Source of the DNA: Sanguinoderma infundibulare
Taxonomy: Eukaryota; Basidiomycota; Agaricomycetes; Polyporales; Polyporaceae
Length of the DNA stretch: 64,000 nucleotides
Assembly: GCA_032821775.1 (NCBI GenBank)
Contig: JAVLRN010000001.1
Coordinates: 3,968,001-4,032,000 of the forward strand
Direction: 5' to 3'
Below are positions 22,789 through 37,068 of the stretch, piece after piece (the first letter of the stretch is position 1; the number at the start of each line of letters is the position of its first letter). The translations under genes were made by a program, and so were the position numbers. The notes under the pieces were generated by a model that saw nothing but the letters and a program-made list of their open reading frames with translations, was not told where the DNA came from and did not search any database.

Positions 22789-23206
22789 GCGTTGGCCTTA
22801 CCGGTGAGGGGAACGGTGGTCTTCCGTTGTAGTGTTATTCGGTACGTCATACGAGTTGAACTGCAATGCTGGAGTGAAAACCTGACCAAATGTGAAAGTT
22901 TGCCGTGTATCTTAGCTGTGTCGTCACTGTTGCTTTCTTGCTTCTACGCATCCGGTCCTATCGGGCTATGATGAGTTGTGTGAACTGTGCCTTCTGGCGT
23001 GTATCCCGGGCACGATTTCCTATCGAGACGACGAGGCTCGGTTTCCACGTCATGAATGGACCCCTATCCTGATCTAGGTGCCTCTGGTAAACCGTCTGTC
23101 AGCTTCTCGGTTGCTTTGAACACACTTGACATGCGTTCTCTTGCGTCCAGGTCCATCACGCTATATAACACCCCGGGTTTTCTCCGACTGCAATGTCTGG
23201 ATGGAG
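22789..23206. other. Intergenic after RVB2
   Basis: RVB2 3' region followed by a TATA-like TATATAA at 23163-23169, about 40 nt before the first ATG of the next plus-strand model. Confidence 0.4.
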
Positions 23207-25299
23207 ATGTCTTCTCCAAGTTCCCGCAAATGTGTATGCTGGTGAGCTTCCATTCTCAGTCGTCGTCACGTCGCGCCGAGCACTTTTTCCATCGTATCCC
23301 CGGTGCCGCTACCCATCGTCGAACACCTACCTTCCGCCTCACTTCCGCCGGTGTCTGGTTCATTGTGTCGTTGTCCGAAGGATGCACCCACGCGCTCGCT
23401 CTCGAGCGCCACGGTTGGCGTCGTGAGATACGGGGTGAACGCGCTAGATTGCGTTCGAGGGTGGGCTGCCAATGAGTTGGGGTTTGTCGACACCGTCTCG
23501 GGTGCGTCGGTAATCGAGCCGCATCTGTATGACAAGTGGTGTCGGAGCTGCACTGACCGATGACCCTCTTTCTTCACGCGCCTCGATATCGTTCCGTCGC
23601 CGGGGAGGTCGTAAAGCGTGTATGTGGTCGAGGTCAGATTTGGCGAGCGTCCCGTCTGTCTCACATGGGTGAAACAGACGCAGCGGATGGTCGTGGATGA
23701 TGATGCGCACCAGAACAGGGCTTTTATACCCACACTCACTGCATCCATGGCGTCATGCGGATGTTGTTGTTTATGTTTAAACAGCGCCTGCTTGGACTGT
23801 CCATCTGCATACCGCCGGCTTGTACCTATGCCGCGGTGCTGGTACGGTACGGCTCCACCAGATGGGCATAGAGGCCGAGTGGATGGGTCCAGTCATGGGG
23901 TACCACTCCGCGGCCATGTACCCAATCTGACTGAATGCAGTGTGGCCAGTTTCTCCGTCCAGGGCCTCGGAGAGGGTTAAATCTCGCTTTCCGATAGCCC
24001 TCGCGCATGCCATACCGAGGGCCAACAGCGAGATCTCCACGAGATTCTCCCTGGTATATTTCTGGAGTTTCCGAGGCCACGTCGCCCGTGGGAGCGCGGA
24101 GGCAGAGGGCCGATATGCTTCTCCCAGCCATTCTCTCCTTCTGCGGCACGCGGGCAACAGGTCTAGACGCGCGGTTGCACGTCTCGATCCACCGCCGCTC
24201 TGCGCCCTTCGCGGACTGCACCGGGCCAGCCTAGAGCAGGTGCAAGGCACCGGTCGGTCTTCTTTGGGTATGCTGTCTGTATATCAGCGCGCGCGATGGC
24301 CTGCAACTGCCCAACTAGAGCCCCCGTTGACCCGAACCTCAACCTTCGTATTATCCGAAGTGCGACGCTCGCATTCAAGTTCATGGTGCGTGCTGAGCCT
24401 TCTCCCCCACCGTCCGCGACGTCAGCCTCCGCGCTCGATCGCTCATGTGGCCCCTCCGCAGATGTTCATCAAGGACGCTTCGAGCAATGACAAGGACCTT
24501 CTTCGGTCCTCGTTGAGGAGCAGGGTGTCGGCGTTTGGGGCGGCGTTGAAGCCGGTGAATAGCTCTTCCCTCGTTCAACCTGACCCCTTGTTCAATAGAC
24601 ACTGCCATCCTCGTGGCCGGTGTGGCTCCCCGTCCTCGAGTCGACGATCTTGACGGCTGATGGCGAGTTTGTTTTTCTAGCAGAAGCGCATTAATGTGGC
24701 CACACGCCCATCTGAGATCGTTCCCTCGGCTCCTCAGTCCGAGTGCAGCACACTGGTGAGTTTTGCCACGTTCAAGGTACCCGCCCGTGCTCCAGCTTCC
24801 TGACGGTTTATTCGATTGTGAAAAGGTCGAGTTTGCTATGGAAGACGTGCTGGTCAAGGAAGACGATGCCGCAGAATTCGTACGTCTGTCACGCATCTGC
24901 ACAGATCTGCACGATTCGAGCCTGTCTACCCCCAGGAAACCGAGGATTACATGCTCGATGCGGGCAACTCGGCGTGGACGAACGGCAAATTCTCCCTGTC
25001 CTCCTCGCCGAAGAAGCAAAAGGCCGCTCGTGCCACCTACGACGTCCTGGTCCCGTTTTCCGAGTCAAAGGTATGGCGTGTGGCCGGCATCGATCGATTG
25101 GAAGTATCTGACGCGTTGGGTGGCCCAGACGGGCGTCCTTGATTCGGAGAACACGGCATGGGCGGCCGCACGCCCCATTGCTTCGCAACCTGCCCCAAAA
25201 TCAAGAAACCGGCTTTTCTCTCCTAACCGCCCAAGTTTGGGAACGTCGGGGGTGCAGGTGAGGATAAAGTGCTCTGTCGACCTTTGGAACTGCGGTTGA
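23207..25299 (+). CDS. Probable multi-exon gene of unknown function (model unresolved)
   Basis: Several plus-strand segments show coding-like codon choice and are joined by 50-80-nt GT..AG introns in consistent phase. They run: RADMLLPAILSFCGTRATG, ARHRSVFFGAPVDPNLNL then RIIRSATLAFKFM, MFIKDASSNDKDLLRSSLRS, KRINVATRPSEIVPSAPQS, LPDGLFDCEKVEFAMEDVL then VKEDDAAEF, ETEDYMLDAGNSAWTNGKF, and TGVLDSENTAWAAARPIAS, ending VRIKCSVDLWNCG. The 5' part (23207-23563) is less certain, and the link between 23.6 and 24.0 kb is not established. No known domain, membrane segment or signal peptide is recognisable. A competing minus-strand frame at 23777-24250 also looks partly coding. Confidence 0.4.
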
Positions 25300-25497
25300 G
25301 AAGGTTCTTCATAACAGCCGGAATATCTCGACCCAGAGGACAGAGCGTGGATGTGAACGAGGGTTTTGCAGTTCTGGTTCTCCCGAGTCTTTATCTATTG
25401 GTACATTGGGTGCTTATATGGTAATTGTGTTGGGTGACGCATTTATGGAAAGAGTAATGAACTCTGGAATACGTGACCGCACATCCACTTGCTACAG

Positions 25498-26127
25498 TTA
25501 CTGGTGTGCATTTTTGCGGGGCCAGATAGCAGCCCTAGCTTTGTCCCACGAGTAGCCGACCAGAACATACAGCCAGACCATAGAGCTGACGGAAAGCACG
25601 ACGATACCCATGAGAATTGCTTCGGCGAGTGCTTCGAAAACGCAGCACGAATACTTGACCGGCGGGAGCGCGTAGAATGCGTCGTGGAGTCGTTCGAGCG
25701 CCCCAAAGGCTTTGGTACACAATGGGCCACAGAGTGCTGCGAGCGTGCATGACGCGCAGCAGACTATTCCACCGCGATGAGGCCTGCTCTCGTTCAATGC
25801 TAGTAAGAGCCGTCGGCCGTCGGTCCAGGGCGCGCGCTCCTCCTCTCGCTCCAACGGGCCTACGTCTCCTCTCAGATTCGAAAATAGTGCGCGTAGCGCA
25901 CAAGCAGCCCTGCCCACGTCGGCCACAGCGACACGGTTGCGAAACGCAATGGGGTAGGTTAAGTAACGAGCCCATCGTGATTGAGGGATGAGGTGTTGTA
26001 ACGCTGTCTGAACCTGCCCCGACGCCGCTCGCGTTCCGTGACGTCCGCGAACTCGACTTCGATAGCGGACAGGTTGGGACAAGTATCGACGAGGGACACT
26101 GCCGCTGTCATCTAGTTCTAACAGCAT
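25498..26127 (-). CDS. Hypothetical small membrane protein (209 residues)
   Basis: A single-exon frame with good codon choice. The N-terminal two thirds are Arg-rich. A cysteine patch (GGIVCCASCTLAALCGPLC) is followed by a strongly hydrophobic stretch near the C-terminus (ILMGIVVLSVSSMVWLYVLV), then a short basic tail (AAIWPRKNAHQ). This fits a C-terminal membrane anchor. I recognise no family, and the frame could be incidental since two other minus frames are also open here. It is convergent with the unresolved plus-strand gene upstream. Confidence 0.35.
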   Translation of the reverse strand: MLLELDDSGSVPRRYLSQPVRYRSRVRGRHGTRAASGQVQTALQHLIPQSRWARYLTYPIAFRNRVAVADVGRAACALRALFSNLRGDVGPLEREEERAPWTDGRRLLLALNESRPHRGGIVCCASCTLAALCGPLCTKAFGALERLHDAFYALPPVKYSCCVFEALAEAILMGIVVLSVSSMVWLYVLVGYSWDKARAAIWPRKNAHQ

Positions 26128-26807
26128 TTCCGTATCCGCTGCGCACTCGTATCAGAAATGCGGACCGGCAGTTAATGAGAAGCCATGACATACATTAGGT
26201 AGCATATATATACATATGCATATTACAGCTGATGCCCTGCTCATGCATCATGGTCGGTGTCTCGCCGGCCGATACCGGCTATCGCCCCCCCGTCCGAGTC
26301 GCTGTGGAACTTGGTGTCCCTTTCGCTCTCTTTCGATGGGACGGTGAGTTAGGTTAACAAAGGCATTGTATCGGAAAGCCTGTTGTGCGCAGAGGTCGTG
26401 TGGTAAGCATGCGAACCTTTGTTGCGACTTGTCGTGATGTTGGGGGGGGGGATCACAGTAGATGAAGCCAATGCATTGCGCTTTCACCTAAGAATGCGAA
26501 CCTACGAAGGACAGAAGTTTGACCTTCGCCAAACGCGAAGTTAAAAACAACATCGATAGTTGCTTACCACATCTACACAACGGGATGGCAGTGGTTGTAA
26601 ATCGCAAGACGTTGAGAGTGATACCGTACCGTAGTGTAGACCCTTGGAGGCGAAAAATGGCATCGTAATGATCACCGTCGACTCGAAATGCCATTGTAAG
26701 ACGTCCCACCAGGAAGCGACGTCGGTCCTCACATCCGGGGTAAATTGCTGCAGCCCTGATGAAAGGATAACACACACGGGGGTATGCATACAAACACACG
26801 TCTATCA
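26128..26807. other. Gene-free stretch 3' of NOG2
   Basis: Contains an AT-rich (TA)n-like patch at about 26203-26222 and a run of G at about 26440. No supported gene. Confidence 0.5.
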
Positions 26808-29139
26808 TCACCTCCGTTTCCGGCCGCTCTTGTCCCCGCTCTGGAGCGACTTCATCACAGCGGCCTTTTGGCGGTTCTTGTTCTTCACGTTCGCGCTCGT
26901 GTAGAAGTTCGTCGCCTTTTTCTGCACGACAAGACGGCGGTAAGCGTATGCGGCACGGCAACCGACAACTTGGAGACGACAGTTACCTTGTTCGTCTTCA
27001 TACGAGTCTCCTTCTGCGGCTTGGACGGTTCCTCGTCCGACTCCGACGCAACAGCCTCGTCGTCGCTGAGCTTGCTGAACAACGTGATGGGCTCCTCCTC
27101 GTCGACTTCCTCCGCACCCTCGGGCGTCCGTTTTTCTTTAAACACGTCGTTCCACCCTAACGTCTCCTCTTCCTCTTCCTCGTCCTCATTCTCTCCCGCC
27201 TCCCCGCCCTCTCCGTCTTCACTCTCCTCATCCTCTCCACCCTCTTCCTCTTCCGGCCCATCCTCCTCCAGCGGGCGGACATCGTCCCCGACGAACGAGT
27301 TCTTCTGCATGATCGACCCCAGATGCTGCGTAACGTGGAGCTTCCTCACCCCCTCCTCATCCGCACCACCCGCAGCCTTAGCCTTAGCCTTGCCCTTGCC
27401 CTTCGCGTCCTTGCCCGCGATCCGCGCCTTCTTCGCCTCCGCCACGTTCAGCTCCTCCGTCCGCTCCGGCGGCGGCACGAAGAACGGTATCCGGCCGCGC
27501 ACCCAGTCGCTCAGCATGATCTTCGCGACCGCCTCCCTGTCCGGCTCGCCGCCCTTGAGCAGCCGCCCCTTCATCCGCGCGAGCTTGTCCAGGAACGCCT
27601 CCGGGTCCCACCCCTTCTTGCCCGGCGCGTCCGCGTCCGCGTTCGCATCCGGCAGGGGCACGCCGTACGTGCGCGACAGGTAGACCGGCTTCACGCGCTC
27701 CATGAGCGTCGGGATGTGCTCCGAGGGCGTGGCGAGCGCCTCGACGCGGACGACGCCCTTGAGGACGGTGCCGGTCTGGGAGTCCTTGGCCGACGTCGGC
27801 ACGATGCCGGGGCAGTCGATGAGGTAGATGCGCTTGGTGAGCGTGATGTACTGCCAGACCTTGGTCTCGCCGGGGACGGGCGCGACGTTGCAGACCTTGC
27901 CGGCCTTGAGGGTGTTGATGACGGACGACTTGCCGACGTTGGGGTAGCCGACGAAGCCGACCGAGATCTGCTTCTTGTCAGAGTGCAGCTGGGAGAACTG
28001 GCGGAGGAGCTGGATGAGCGAGCCCTTGCCGAAGGAGTGGTTCGGCGACGCGTGGAAGGCGAGCGTGGGGTAGCGGGGGGTGAGGTGCTGGATGTAGCGG
28101 GCCTGTGTGTGGACCAGGAAGGCATGTTCGTTCAGAAGCTGCAACGCGACGAGGCAAGGGACGTGAGGGAAAAGACAGACGTACCGTGACCCAATTCGGG
28201 ACCAAGTCGCACTTGTTGATGACGAGCACCACCTGCTTGTGCGCCTTCTCCTTCCGGATGAACTCCAAGACGGACTCACAGAGCGTCCCCATGGGGTCGC
28301 GCGCGTCGATGACATGGATGATGACGTCTGAGGAGTCGATGACCTTGTACAACTCGCCGTAGATGCGGCGCGAGGTGCCCTTCGCGTAGATGGGCTCGAT
28401 GATATCCGCGTGCGTCTGGAAGTCGTCGGCACCGGAAGTCGAGGCAACGGTTCCAAGTCCGTCCTCCCCTTGCGCTGCACTCTCGCGGTCCTCCGCGGCC
28501 GCCTCGCTCGTCTTGCCAAGCTCCTCAAAGGTACCGACGTCGAGACGGGGCCTCTTGCGCTGAGCCTTGGGACCAAAGGTGTCCTTGAATGTCTCCGTCT
28601 CGAGTATATGCGAACGCTAGGGCGACAAACCAATGGGTACATATACGCACGCACATCAAGAGCCAAATTCGACGTACCTTGCGCAGATTCGGGTTGGCAG
28701 CATCATCCAACAGCGCCATGGGCAGCTTATTGCGGCGCAAGAGAACCGAGTAGGGGTCATTCTGCTTCGCAGCAAGACTCGTCCGGAAGTGATCCAGGGC
28801 AGTCTGGGAGATCACCCTCGTGTTCCCTGGTCAAGAATAAATCATAAGCTCCTCCAAAGCGCACATTTCACTCAGGGTACTCAGGTAGGACGCACCAAAC
28901 CACCGCCTATCAGGCTGCACCCTCCCCGGCTTCGTCTCGTCCTCCCCCTTCTGGAACGCAGCGGCCTGGATGATCCTCCCGTCCTTGTCGCGGACGGCCT
29001 TGCCGCCCTTGAGCATCTTGAGCCGGTTCGCGGTTTTGGCATCGTGGTAGAAGTTCTCGCCCTTGACCTTCTTGATGTACGGCTGAGATCCAGAAGAGCG
29101 AGTTTTGGAGGAAGCTGGGCTTTTCTTTGAGGGCGCCAT
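26808..29139 (-). CDS. NOG2: Nucleolar GTP-binding protein 2 (60S export GTPase)
   Basis: Five exons: 28896-29139, 28678-28826, 28185-28616, 26987-28102 and 26808-26921, giving 684 residues. The N-terminus ([20 protein letters not shown]) and [16 protein letters not shown] are NOG2/Nug2 signatures. The GTPase is circularly permuted, with G4 [11 protein letters not shown] preceding G1 [12 protein letters not shown] and G3 DCPG, the order typical of YlqF/YawG GTPases. The C-terminus has a long acidic block ([17 protein letters not shown]), a second acidic segment, and a basic end (KSGRKRR). NOG2 joins pre-60S particles in the nucleolus and must leave before Nmd3 binds. Confidence 0.96.
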
Positions 29140-29572
29140 GGCTGCCGAGGCCGACGAAGACGTTCAGTACTAGTACTACTCACAGGACGACAACGGGCGC
29201 TTGCAAGAATTTTTGGCAGTCTTGCCATTTTAGACGCTCATTGTATTTGTCAAGCAGGCGACGATGACGACCAAGCACCAATACATATAGCCATCCACAC
29301 TCCATTGCTGCTACAGAAAAAAGCTCGTTATTTAGTATGTACAGTCCTCAGGAATACAAGAAATGTCCTCCAACAAAACGAGGTATATTAATTACGAGCG
29401 TCCCAGGGTCCGAGTCCAACAGGATACGATTGTACAGTACAGATCGAGGGCGAGCATGAAGGTGACAAAATAGTAACGGTATATGCTGGCTTAATGGTAC
29501 ATTAGACACACCTGAACAATCACGAAAGCAGGAGCACGAGTTGAATAAATATGCGGGGTTATGGTGTCCGAT
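29140..29572. other. NOG2 upstream and poly(A) polymerase 3' region
   Basis: Space between two minus-strand genes. No TATA box or other gene seen. Confidence 0.5.
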
Positions 29573-31747
29573 TTACTGAGCCTTTCTCCGCCTCCGGGGA
29601 GGAGAGCGTGAGCCGTGGGACGTCGACGCTGAGCATGGGTTAACTTTGGCCGTGGGAGGGGTATTGGCATTGGCATCGACATTGGGTGTGTTGGGGGAGA
29701 TGTCCGCGTTGGCATTGGAAGCATCAGACTTCCGCGTCGAGTTCCCGTCCTTCCTCTCATTATTGTTATCCTTCCCGCTCCCACTCGCACTCGCACTCGC
29801 ACTCGCAGCCGCAGCCCGCAGCGCACCGAAGCTCGGGCCCTGCGCGACGTACGTCTTCCGCCCAGAACCAGAATCCGGACGCGGCGGTAGGCTGTGGTGC
29901 GCAGGCGTCGACGAGCGAGGCTGGCTATTATGGGGAAAGCCAAAGCCATACCCATTCCGCGGTCGATCCCGATCCCGATGATCCCAGTTCCCGCCGTGCG
30001 CCCCGTTGAAGTTGTAGTATGGGCGCGAGTTTTGTCTCGGGTACGATGAATACTGGCCGTGTGGGGGGCGGCCGCCGGTCCACGTCGTTCGCGACACGGA
30101 CAGCTCGACATCGCGGCGTGCTCGGTCGAGGGAGCCGGAGGAGACGACGTCCTTGAGCAGGGCGCGGTGTTCGAGGGTCTGTTTCGCTCTCAGTACCGTT
30201 TTTCATGTACACGACACAAGCCGGGCGTACCGCGTCCGAGACCCCAAGAACGGTGCCTAGCACGTTATGCGCGACAGGCTCGTCGCTGAACGCGTACGCT
30301 TGGATCGCAGCGTGCGCCTCCTGGAACAGCGCGCGGATCTGCTTGACCTTGCTCGTCGGCCGGCCGACGTCATTATCTGCACCCAGCACCATCAGCACAC
30401 ACCGTGTCGAAGGGGAGAGAGCCCTACCCTCGTGCAGCAAGCACTCGATGCAAAGCGCCTGCCGATAACTCTTATTCACCCACCTCTTCTCCTCCTTCGT
30501 CAGCACCCGTCCCCGGTTCACCGACACCACCCCCGTCTCGTAGTCGAACCGCTTCCCATAGTACTCCAAGACGTCCACGAACAGCACGCCCAACGCCTCG
30601 CTCTCGAGCGGCCGCTCGAAGAACGCCGCCGGGCGCCGCATCGGGTTCAGCTGCAGGAAGCTGATGACGAGGCAGATGACGCCATAGCTGCTCAGCCCGC
30701 CGCCCGAAGCCGCGTTGAGGCCGTGCCGCGAGAGGAGGCTCTTGAGGCAGAGGACGAGGAAGCGTAGGGCGGGCATGCGCTCAAAGTAGCCGCGGAGGAC
30801 GGGCACGGCCTTCACGCCGTCCAGCGCGTTCAGGCTGATGTCGACCTTGAGCGAGCCTGTCAAAGGGCGGCGCGGTCAGATTGCGCGCATATCGTGGTGC
30901 GTGTCCCTCGCATTCTCGAACACGAAGACGAGCGCAGTGGGAAGGAGACACGGCAGATGGGTTCGATGACTCACCGAGGTCAGGGTTTGTCTGGAAGGAG
31001 ATGACGGGCACGCGCGCGCTGTGGATAACGACAACGTGCGGGGTGACGCGGTTATTGCGCATGAGCGCAGCGAGCTGGAAGAGCGTCCGCTTCTTCGTCT
31101 CAGGATCGTCATACGACTGCGGCATCGCGATCACCAAGTCCGTGTCGCTGCGCGCGCGGCAGACCATCGCGAAAATCCATATGGAAGCTGAGCTTAATCG
31201 GAAGAAGGAGCGGAAAGAAGGACGACGCACCCGTCGGGGAGGTACAGGTTCTGCGCGACGCTCCCGAACGCAGAGACGGTGCCACTGGGGAACCGCGCAG
31301 TGACGGCGTCAGAGATGAGGTTGATGACCATCGCGCGCGCGTGGGCCTCCTCGGGGCTCGGGGCGATGTACGCGTAGAAGGCGACAATCTCGTCATGCAA
31401 CCTGGGCCCGCCTCGCTCGTCTCGCGCAGTCCTTCTTCGCAAGAAAAGAGGACGGCGTACCTCTGTTCCTTGCTCTCGTAGCTGGTCGTGCCTAGCCCAT
31501 CCATCCAGGGTGTACTCCAAATCTCCTTCTCCTCCACCTTAGCCTTCGCCCTAACGGGTTGACCATCACCCGCACCGGCGGTGCCCTTGCCCACAGCTCT
31601 TGCTGGAGAATCTCCAGCAACACTCGACGAGGCCTCGCTGGCAATGCGTTTGCGCTTGTGATGGCATTTCCTTGGATTAGGGCCAGTTTGATTTGGATTC
31701 GATTTGAGAACAGGGGGAGGGATGTTGCTTGGTCCAGTCGCAACCAC
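29573..31747 (-). CDS. Non-canonical poly(A) RNA polymerase, Trf4/5 (Cid14) type; start unresolved
   Basis: Exons 31461-31747, 31231-31401, 30975-31147, 30428-30856, 30231-30376 and 29573-30178 give about 600 residues. The nucleotidyltransferase core has FGSVAQNLYLPDGDTDLVI, supplying the GS motif and two catalytic Asp; the third is in KVDISLN. The PAP-associated domain follows (GGLSSYGVICLVISFLQLNP and EALGVLFVDVLEYYGKRFDY). Trf4/5 enzymes add short poly(A) tails to aberrant nuclear RNAs in TRAMP for exosome decay. The C-terminal exon is low complexity (Arg/Gly/Tyr, poly Ala-Ser, Asn-Ala-Asn). The frame at 31747 begins with GTG and an upstream in-frame TGA precludes extension, so a short first exon upstream is likely. 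Confidence 0.9.
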
Positions 31748-34161
<2,414 letters not shown>

Positions 34162-35582
34162 ATCGATGGTAGGGAGAGAGGGGATGATCGCCTCGAGACG
34201 CGCCTCGCGTATCCTTTCTATCGCGTCAGGTTCCCACGGTTATGATGGGCGCCTATCTGTGTTCTATACTGTTCCAAGCCACTCCAAACTCTATTTTTCT
34301 GTGGACTTTGTCTCGCACGACGTCGACCGCCTCTGGGTGCCCCTCGAACCACTCTCTCTCCCTTCCCTCTCGCTCTCATGAGCATCTCGTTCCAGCTTCG
34401 CCGAGCTTGGGTCCGCTGCATTCGGTCGGACGGCGTTCGCCAGGCCCTATGTACGTACCCTGTCAATTCAACGTCCCAGCGAATAGCAGCCAAGAGATTT
34501 TCCTCGATTGCATGTGGGACGTCTTTTCAGCCTTCTTTCCTGTCGGCCGGCATCTGGATCAAGTCAAATTCGCGCCGCGATCTGGCTTGTCGACTTCTCC
34601 TGGCGTTGCGAAATTTTTGCGCCATCGATATAGAGAATGTGGCGGGAGTAAGGTGGGTTGTCGAAGTTCTTTCTATCATATGCTGGGGACGTACAAGCAG
34701 GGTGGCTCCTGGGCCTTCCCGCACTCACGAGCTGCAGAGGTTCATTCCTCCTCCGAGCCGGACGATCGTCAAGGCTGGCGATCTTGAAGTTACTGCAAGT
34801 GTTACTCGAAACAGCCAATCACGCGCCCAGCCCAAATAAGGACGGTCCAGAGGTTGGTGACTATCCCAGAACCCCGCTCAGCTTAGCGGTGTTTTTGGTT
34901 TTAAGTTGTGGTATCAGCAGCCTTTCCTCTGATTATGTCCGCATTATCGCCCACATACCCATCTGTGGAAGGGCTCACAGCGACGAGCTAGTTGGCCACG
35001 GGCCAATGGCGTCACGCAGGTTCCATGCGCGCTCCGACGACGCACATCCCCAAACAAGGACCGTCGCGCCGCCCAGGGCGCACATGGGAACTGCGCAGGC
35101 CATTCCTATGGCGTCATATCTGTCCGTGGTTCCCTTCGTTGTCCTGGTGCAGAGCTGCTCATGAACGTGCCACGTTCCGGTGTCCATCCACGCCCCGGTT
35201 CGCCCTCGTTCGTGCTCCGGTACCACCTCGGATTGTTGCAACTATGGCCCCATAGCCAGCGAGCACCGAGCTAGCGCTCCGCTATCATGGAGGCGATGAT
35301 CCTCTCCGACAGTCCGACAGTGCCAGTGTTCCCGGTAAGACACCCGCCGTGCCTAGTGACAGAGACTCCGCCACCCCGAGCCTTATCTCCCCCTCCGCCC
35401 CGGCAACCCTTCCTCTCGTACCACCACCACTACCACCATCGCCCCTACTGCTATCATCAACAGCCCTCAGTCTTGTTCTCTTCGTCTTCACAATTGCATA
35501 CCCTTGTTCTTGTTTATCTATTCCTCGCATACCACTACATTTATACCTTAATTCCCGCGCCACCTCACCATCCTCAACCATA
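34162..35582. other. Divergent upstream region of enolase and an unknown gene
   Basis: About 1.4 kb. A pyrimidine-rich tract at about 34351-34380 reads GA-rich toward enolase. Around 35288 a short ATG stretch ends in a consensus donor (CCGGTAAGA), so a 5' leader exon of the plus-strand gene is possible. No other gene is supported. Confidence 0.45.
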
Positions 35583-36404
35583 ATGCCCGTCTTCACGACC
35601 TCCCTCCGCGCCCGCCGCGGCAACACGCGGACCCCCTCCCTCCCCCTCAGCATCAACACTACTGTCCAGCCCCAGCTTGCGTCCAACGCCACTCCCACCT
35701 CGGACCCCACCTCCCCGAACGCCACTGGTCTCGGCTCCCCGCTCCCGGAGAGCGAGACGATCGTCTTCAAGGCGAAGCGCGCGTACGACCGCGACCGCCA
35801 GCGCGCCAAGAAGCGCAAGGAACGCGCCGACCGCGAACGGGAGCGCAACGCCTCCCTCAACCCCGTCCAAGCTGTCTACAGCCGCGAGGGGTCCGGGAAG
35901 CACACAGGTGGCGGGGGCGGCGGAAAGGGTGCGGCGAGGCCGACGAGGCTGCTCACGTCCGAGGACAAAGACGTGGCGAGCCCGGTCGAGGAGATCATCG
36001 CGGACGTCGTCGAGCGGACGATGCGCGCGCGCGGCGACGGCCTGGTATCCGTGACGAACCAGCCACTTGAGGTGCGCATCGAGCAGCTCATGAAGCCTGG
36101 CAAGGCGCGGAAGAGCAAAGGTGAGCTTTATTCTCCCTCTCCCTCTCAAGCTTCCCCTTCCTTCCCCTTCGCCGCCCCCGTTGTGCGAGACACACGCTGA
36201 TACGTGTCTGTCTGTGTTCTTTGTACATGCGCAGCTGGCGACTTCGAGGTGGTGTCGGACATGCCGGTCGTCATCGCGCTGGACGACCAGATCCCGGACG
36301 AGGCGGAGCTCGACGAGCCCTGGGAGCACATCTCCGCAGACGAGCTCGACGAGGGGCGGGCGAGCCCGCCGTCGTACGCGACCGTGCTCGCGAACGCGAT
36401 ATGA
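35583..36404 (+). CDS. Hypothetical basic/acidic protein, two exons
   Basis: Exons 35583-36120 and 36235-36404 give 235 residues. The N-terminal 60 residues are Ser/Thr/Pro-rich. A strongly basic stretch follows (KAKRAYDRDRQRAKKRKERA), then a glycine run, then EDKDVASPVEEIIADVVERT and PLEVRIEQLMKPGKARKSK. Exon 2 encodes an acidic end (DQIPDEAELDEPWEHI and PPSYATVLANAI). There is no signal peptide or membrane segment. The basic stretch could be a nuclear localisation signal or nucleic-acid contact, and its spacing is not a clear bZIP. I recognise no family. Confidence 0.65.
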
Positions 36405-37068
36405 CCTCCCCGCACACGCAAGATAACAGCGTCGGCGCTGCATACCTTGACTCCCGGCGCCGGCGATAACAGATAACCAGCATTAGATTCCAACTACTGG
36501 GGAGACGATTCTAGCGATTAGTCGACGATAGTGCGCAATCGCGCCATATACACCATACACCATACGCCATACATCAGTGCTCTCTGCTCCCGAAATGGAC
36601 GTTGATATAGTACCTCAGCACCTCTCACGCCCCTTGTCAATAGCCCACTCTCCGACGTTCCTTGCTTTCCTTGCGGTGACAGGTGTAATGCCCCGACTGA
36701 CCCTGCCTCCCGTGTACTTGCTGTACCATATGTATCCACGCTGTACCACCAACCAACCCCACCCCCACATGTCACACGTGTACACATATACTCATATACA
36801 CATAACCCGATATGCTCGATTGCACGCCTTTGCAACTTGCCTTCTTTCGCCCTGTCGTCTCCTCGGGCCCGGGCGCGCACTCTGCCAGATAGCGTGGCAT
36901 GGATGCGACTACTTGGAAGAGCGATAGATAGCGAATGCGAATGCGATAAATACACAATCTGGTCCATGAAACGAATGCTATGCTGTGCACGACGGATGTC
37001 GATGCGAGCCCGGAACTCGGAAGTGAGGGGGGTTCGGGCCCCGGGAGAACGAGATTTTGAGGGCACGC
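36405..37068. other. Convergent 3' region
   Basis: Between the convergent unknown gene and the GH47 gene. It contains CA/TA-rich simple sequence at about 36776-36812. No supported gene. Confidence 0.5.

Noticed and set aside
23266..24250. Minus-strand open frames as a gene overlapping the unresolved plus-strand model
   Set aside because: The frames lack a phase-consistent splice path to each other; kept only as a possible antisense transcript.
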